A stretch of DNA of 8,635 nucleotides. It comes from JBHHZM01 sp046758065 (GTDB lineage Bacteria > Pseudomonadota > Alphaproteobacteria > JAAXGF01). Within the stretch, counting starts at the first letter, position 1, and every line of letters begins with the position of its first letter. Positions 5,855-8,635 of the stretch are shown in pieces. A model generated the notes under the pieces. It searched no databases, was not told where the DNA came from, and saw only the letters and a list, made by a program, of their open reading frames with translations. The translations under genes and the position numbers were made by a program. The DNA is taken from NCBI GenBank assembly GCA_046758065.1, contig JBHHZM010000130.1, positions 1 to 8,635 of the forward strand, read 5' to 3'.

Positions 5855-7660
5855 ATGCCGATTCCCGCTGCAACGTTGATCGAGCCCTTGCTTCCCGGGG
5901 CAAAACCGGGGGGCGCGCCCTCCGGAGACGGAAGCGGGCCGGCGTTCGCCGCGTTTCTGGCGACGGCAGCGGGCGAGACCCGCGGCGCGGACGGCACGCT
6001 TCCGTCCGTTTCGAACGTCCCGACGGCATCCGGCGAGAACTCCGACGCTGACACGGCCGTCGCTCTCCTGATTTCGGCGGTCCCGTCGATCGGCGTGCCC
6101 GTGGCCAAGAAGGGCGCGCTCGGCGCATCGGGCCTTGTGGGCCTCGCCGGCGGCAACGAACACGTTCCCGCAGCCACGCCATCGGCAAACCTGCGCGCCA
6201 TCGGCCTCGATCCCGCACAGCAGACGGGAACGTCCGTTCCACCGGTCCAGACGCCACCGAACGGCCTGCCGCCGGTCGCGGTCTTGCCGCCGGCGCATCT
6301 CGATACCGAGCCGTCGAGCGCGACAAGCAGCCTTGCCATGCCGGACGCCGTCTTCGCCGGCAATGATCGCGCCGCGAAGACCTCGCCAGCCGCCGCGTCA
6401 TCCGGCGCGAACGCCCCGTCGACATCGATCACGCTGACCCTCGTGTCCGGCGGCCAAAGCGCTCCGGCGTCCACCGTCCGGCCCGGACCCATCGTAACGG
6501 CCGAAGGCGGCTCCGCAACGGCCGCCCAGGCGTCCTCGACGACCGCTCCAGACCCGACCGCAGGCGCCTACGCCGATCGTGCGGCCGCCGGAAACGCCGT
6601 ACAGGCCGCGCCCCCCCATTCCCAACCGGGCCAGGGCCTGATTTCGGCGGCCTCCGACCGGCCGGCGCGGACGGGTTCCGCCATGTTCGAAAGCAGTCGG
6701 GAATCGCGCTCGTCCGAGGCGAATCGATCGGTCAGCGCAGCGCCACTCTTACCGGCGCGGGTTTCGATGCTGACGAATCCCGCCGCCGCTCCCGCACGCA
6801 CGCCTTTGCCGCTGTCGGGCGAGGTCGCGGTCGCCGCGACGGCGGCCGGCGCGGCGACGCCCGCGGCAACGGACGCTCAGCCGAGCCGGCAGCCGAACGC
6901 CGCCGCGCCGATGCCGTCGCCGACCGCCGGCAATCCCCAAGCGCCCGGTCCCGACTATGCGCCCCAGGCGAACGGCGGCAAGGGCGGTGGATTGTCGTTC
7001 GCGGGACAAGAGCAGGCCGGGGCAGTCCCAGCCGGCTCGCCGGCCGAGTCGACGACGACGGTCGAGAGCGGCCGTCCGGTATTCGGCGATCTCATCGAGC
7101 GCCAGGCGACGCCGCGGTCCGGTGGCGAAGCACGTTCCGAGGCGGCGCCCGCCACCACGCAGACCCCGGGCGCCGTCAACCACCAACAGAGCCACACCCC
7201 GGTTCACAACACCCACGCGGGCGCTCACACACCGCAGGCGCCCACCGACCAGGTGGCCGTACGGCTCCGCGCCGGGCTCAGCCGGGGCGCCGACCACATC
7301 AGCATCCGGCTCAAGCCCGCCGCCCTCGGTCATGTCGACATCAAGCTCCATGTCGCCGGAAACGGCCACGTCTCGGCAGCGGTCACGGTCGATCGCCCCG
7401 ACACTCTGGACCTCCTGCAGCGCGATGCGCGCGCGCTTGAACGTGCGCTACAGGACGCCGGACTGCGAACCGATTCGAACAGTCTGAGCTTCAATCTGCG
7501 CGGCGAGGGCCGCTTCGCCCAAACCGGGTCGCAGACGCCCGAAGATTATGGCAGCGGTTTCGCCGCGACCATCAATAGCGAGACGGAAGACGTCTCGGCG
7601 ATCGTCGCCGGCGGCAGGCCCGCGATGGCCTCGAACCGCGCCCTCGATATCGAAGTCTGA
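5855..7660 (+). CDS. fliK: Flagellar hook-length control protein FliK (601 aa)
   Basis: FliK is exported while the hook grows, acts as its molecular ruler, and contacts FlhB to switch export from hook to filament subunits. Residues 1-460 are an Ala/Pro/Ser/Thr-rich, probably extended segment, typical of the ruler part and poorly conserved. The C-terminal switch domain (Flg_hook family) spans about 465-550: DQVAVRLRAGL, then the hallmark ISIRLKPAALGHVDIKLHV (482-500), VTVDRPDTLDLLQRD, LERALQDAGL and SLSFNLRG. A His-rich patch (five His in 443-458) precedes it. There is no cysteine. The ATG at 5855 has only a weak AGGT (5845-5848) 6 nt upstream; a purine-rich AGGAAGGAG lies farther away (5826-5834), and other nearby start codons run into stops. 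It is first gene after the sigma-54 promoter and ends 12 nt before flgD. Confidence 0.94.
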   Translation: MPIPAATLIEPLLPGAKPGGAPSGDGSGPAFAAFLATAAGETRGADGTLPSVSNVPTASGENSDADTAVALLISAVPSIGVPVAKKGALGASGLVGLAGGNEHVPAATPSANLRAIGLDPAQQTGTSVPPVQTPPNGLPPVAVLPPAHLDTEPSSATSSLAMPDAVFAGNDRAAKTSPAAASSGANAPSTSITLTLVSGGQSAPASTVRPGPIVTAEGGSATAAQASSTTAPDPTAGAYADRAAAGNAVQAAPPHSQPGQGLISAASDRPARTGSAMFESSRESRSSEANRSVSAAPLLPARVSMLTNPAAAPARTPLPLSGEVAVAATAAGAATPAATDAQPSRQPNAAAPMPSPTAGNPQAPGPDYAPQANGGKGGGLSFAGQEQAGAVPAGSPAESTTTVESGRPVFGDLIERQATPRSGGEARSEAAPATTQTPGAVNHQQSHTPVHNTHAGAHTPQAPTDQVAVRLRAGLSRGADHISIRLKPAALGHVDIKLHVAGNGHVSAAVTVDRPDTLDLLQRDARALERALQDAGLRTDSNSLSFNLRGEGRFAQTGSQTPEDYGSGFAATINSETEDVSAIVAGGRPAMASNRALDIEV

Positions 7661-7672
7661 AGGGAATAGGTC

Positions 7673-8344
7673 ATGAACGTCAATCCCATCGCAGCCGCCG
7701 CCGTCAGCGCCTCGCAAACCTCGCGCACCTCGCTGGCCGGCGACTTCGACACCTTTCTCACCCTGCTGACCGCCCAGCTCTCGAACCAGGATCCCCTGGA
7801 CCCGCTGAACTCGAACGAATTCGTCGCCCAGCTGGTGAGCTTTACGGGGGTCGAACAGGCGGTCAACACCAATACCAACCTCGAAAAGCTGGTCGATCTC
7901 TTCACCGGCAACCAAGCGGCGGCCGCGGTCGGCTACCTCGGCACCACGGTCGAGGCGAAGGGGAACGCGGCCGTGCTCGGCAACGGCAGCGCGAGTTTCG
8001 ACTACAGCCTTCCCGAGAACGCCGCCGCCACCGATATCGTGATCCAGAACGCCCAGGGCGCCGTCGTCTTCACCGGGAATGGCGAACCGACGGCAGGCGA
8101 GCATAGCTTCGTCTGGGACGGCCTCGACGACAACGGCGTGCAGCAGCCCGACGGCACCTACACGATCACCGTAACGGCGCGCGACGCCGCCGGCGCTCCG
8201 ATCACCGTCGAAACCAGGATGCAAGGCCGCGTCACCGGCGTCGATACGCTCGACGGCGAGTTGACGCTGATCGTCAACGGCGTGCCGGTGCCGTTCAGCG
8301 ACGTCATTTCGGTACGGGAGAGCGACCCGCCGCCAAGCGCCTAA
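7673..8344 (+). CDS. flgD: Flagellar hook cap / hook assembly protein FlgD (223 aa)
   Basis: FlgD sits at the tip of the growing hook and lets FlgE subunits assemble; it is replaced when the hook is finished. The N-terminal family motif runs 24-62, with DFDTFLTLLTAQLSNQDPLD (24-43) and then SNEFVAQLVSFTGVEQ. A beta-rich FlgD Ig-like/tudor region follows (about 82-215), with the typical FVWDGLDDNGVQQPDGTY (146-163) and VTARDAAG. Length is normal for the family and there is no cysteine. AGGG (7661-7664) lies 8 nt before the ATG, just after the fliK stop, so the two genes are surely co-transcribed. No terminator is visible before flgE. Confidence 0.96.
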   Translation: MNVNPIAAAAVSASQTSRTSLAGDFDTFLTLLTAQLSNQDPLDPLNSNEFVAQLVSFTGVEQAVNTNTNLEKLVDLFTGNQAAAAVGYLGTTVEAKGNAAVLGNGSASFDYSLPENAAATDIVIQNAQGAVVFTGNGEPTAGEHSFVWDGLDDNGVQQPDGTYTITVTARDAAGAPITVETRMQGRVTGVDTLDGELTLIVNGVPVPFSDVISVRESDPPPSA

Positions 8345-8426
8345 CCCTTGGTATTGCGGCCGGCCTGTTCGTATCGACCCACAGGTAGTTCGAGCCAACA
8401 GCACATGTAGTGAAGGAGAATTTGCT

Positions 8427-8635
8427 ATGAGTCTCTTCGGTTCCCTGTTTTCCGGGGTGTCTTCGCTCAACGCGCAGAGCACGGCGATGGGCATCATCTC
8501 GGACAACATCTCGAACGTGAACACGGTCGGCTTCAAGTCGACGGCTTCGCGGTTCGCCACGCTGGTGACGACGGCGGCGACGGACACGACCTTCACCCCC
8601 GGCGGCGTCCAGTCCCGACCGTTCGCCCTGGTCGA
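8427..8635 (+). CDS. flgE: Flagellar hook protein FlgE, N-terminal part (cut by window edge)
   Basis: The first 69 codons are present and the frame stays open to the edge. The start MSLFGSLFSGVSSLNAQSTA and the rod/hook-family signature DNISNVNTVGFK (26-37) mark the axial protein family. The following LVTTAATDTTFTPGGVQSR is typical of FlgE, the hook subunit, rather than rod proteins FlgF/FlgG, and the place right after flgD agrees. A strong AAGGAG (8413-8418) lies 8 nt before the ATG. The 82-nt gap after flgD holds no terminator and no convincing promoter, so it is probably read from the fliK promoter. FlgE is needed in many copies, which fits the good binding site. Confidence 0.92.
   Translation, partial: MSLFGSLFSGVSSLNAQSTAMGIISDNISNVNTVGFKSTASRFATLVTTAATDTTFTPGGVQSRPFALV

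Noticed and set aside
8345..8426. A promoter or terminator between flgD and flgE
   Set aside because: There is only a GGCCGGCC palindrome without a T tract, and the TTGG at 8348 lacks a correctly spaced GC with a -12 box.

Overview
The window is a continuous stretch of flagellar late and hook genes on the plus strand of a GC-rich bacterium. The flagellin type (start MALNIISNF, end NLLRLLQ), the high GC, the two sigma-54 promoters and the order fliK-flgD-flgE suggest an alphaproteobacterium, perhaps of the Rhodospirillales kind. That placement is an inference from protein style, not a search result.

Layout. Positions 1-316 hold no gene; they form the control region of the flagellin gene, with an enhancer-like direct repeat (62-95), an AT-rich palindrome (169-181), a sigma-54 -24/-12 promoter (195-212) and a roughly 96-nt leader that can fold into consecutive hairpins. 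Next come flagellin (317-1525), an intrinsic terminator (1533-1568), flaG (1613-1951), an unusually long fliD (2001-4997), fliS (5071-5580) and a strong terminator (5622-5650). Positions 5651-5854 are a second control region with a CGGCA/TGCCG inverted repeat and a second sigma-54 promoter (5801-5817). It drives fliK (5855-7660), flgD (7673-8344) and flgE (from 8427, cut by the window edge).

How the genes work together. FlgD caps the growing hook, FlgE is the hook subunit, and FliK measures the hook and switches the export gate to filament substrates. Flagellin then polymerises under the FliD cap, FliS is the cytosolic flagellin chaperone, and FlaG is thought to influence filament length. The first block is thus the filament set and the second the hook set. 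Both start from sigma-54 promoters with the same upstream arrangement, which points to one shared enhancer-binding activator.

The most notable points are the matched enhancer and promoter architecture, the structured flagellin leader, the 998-residue FliD with three Flagellin_IN-like repeats (one splitting its C-terminal domain), a module shared by flagellin and FliD, and signs that subunit ratios are set by a terminator and by unequal ribosome binding sites. I see no RNA genes, mobile elements, CRISPR arrays or broken genes. Apart from the partial flgE everything looks intact, and this is mostly a conventional flagellar locus.
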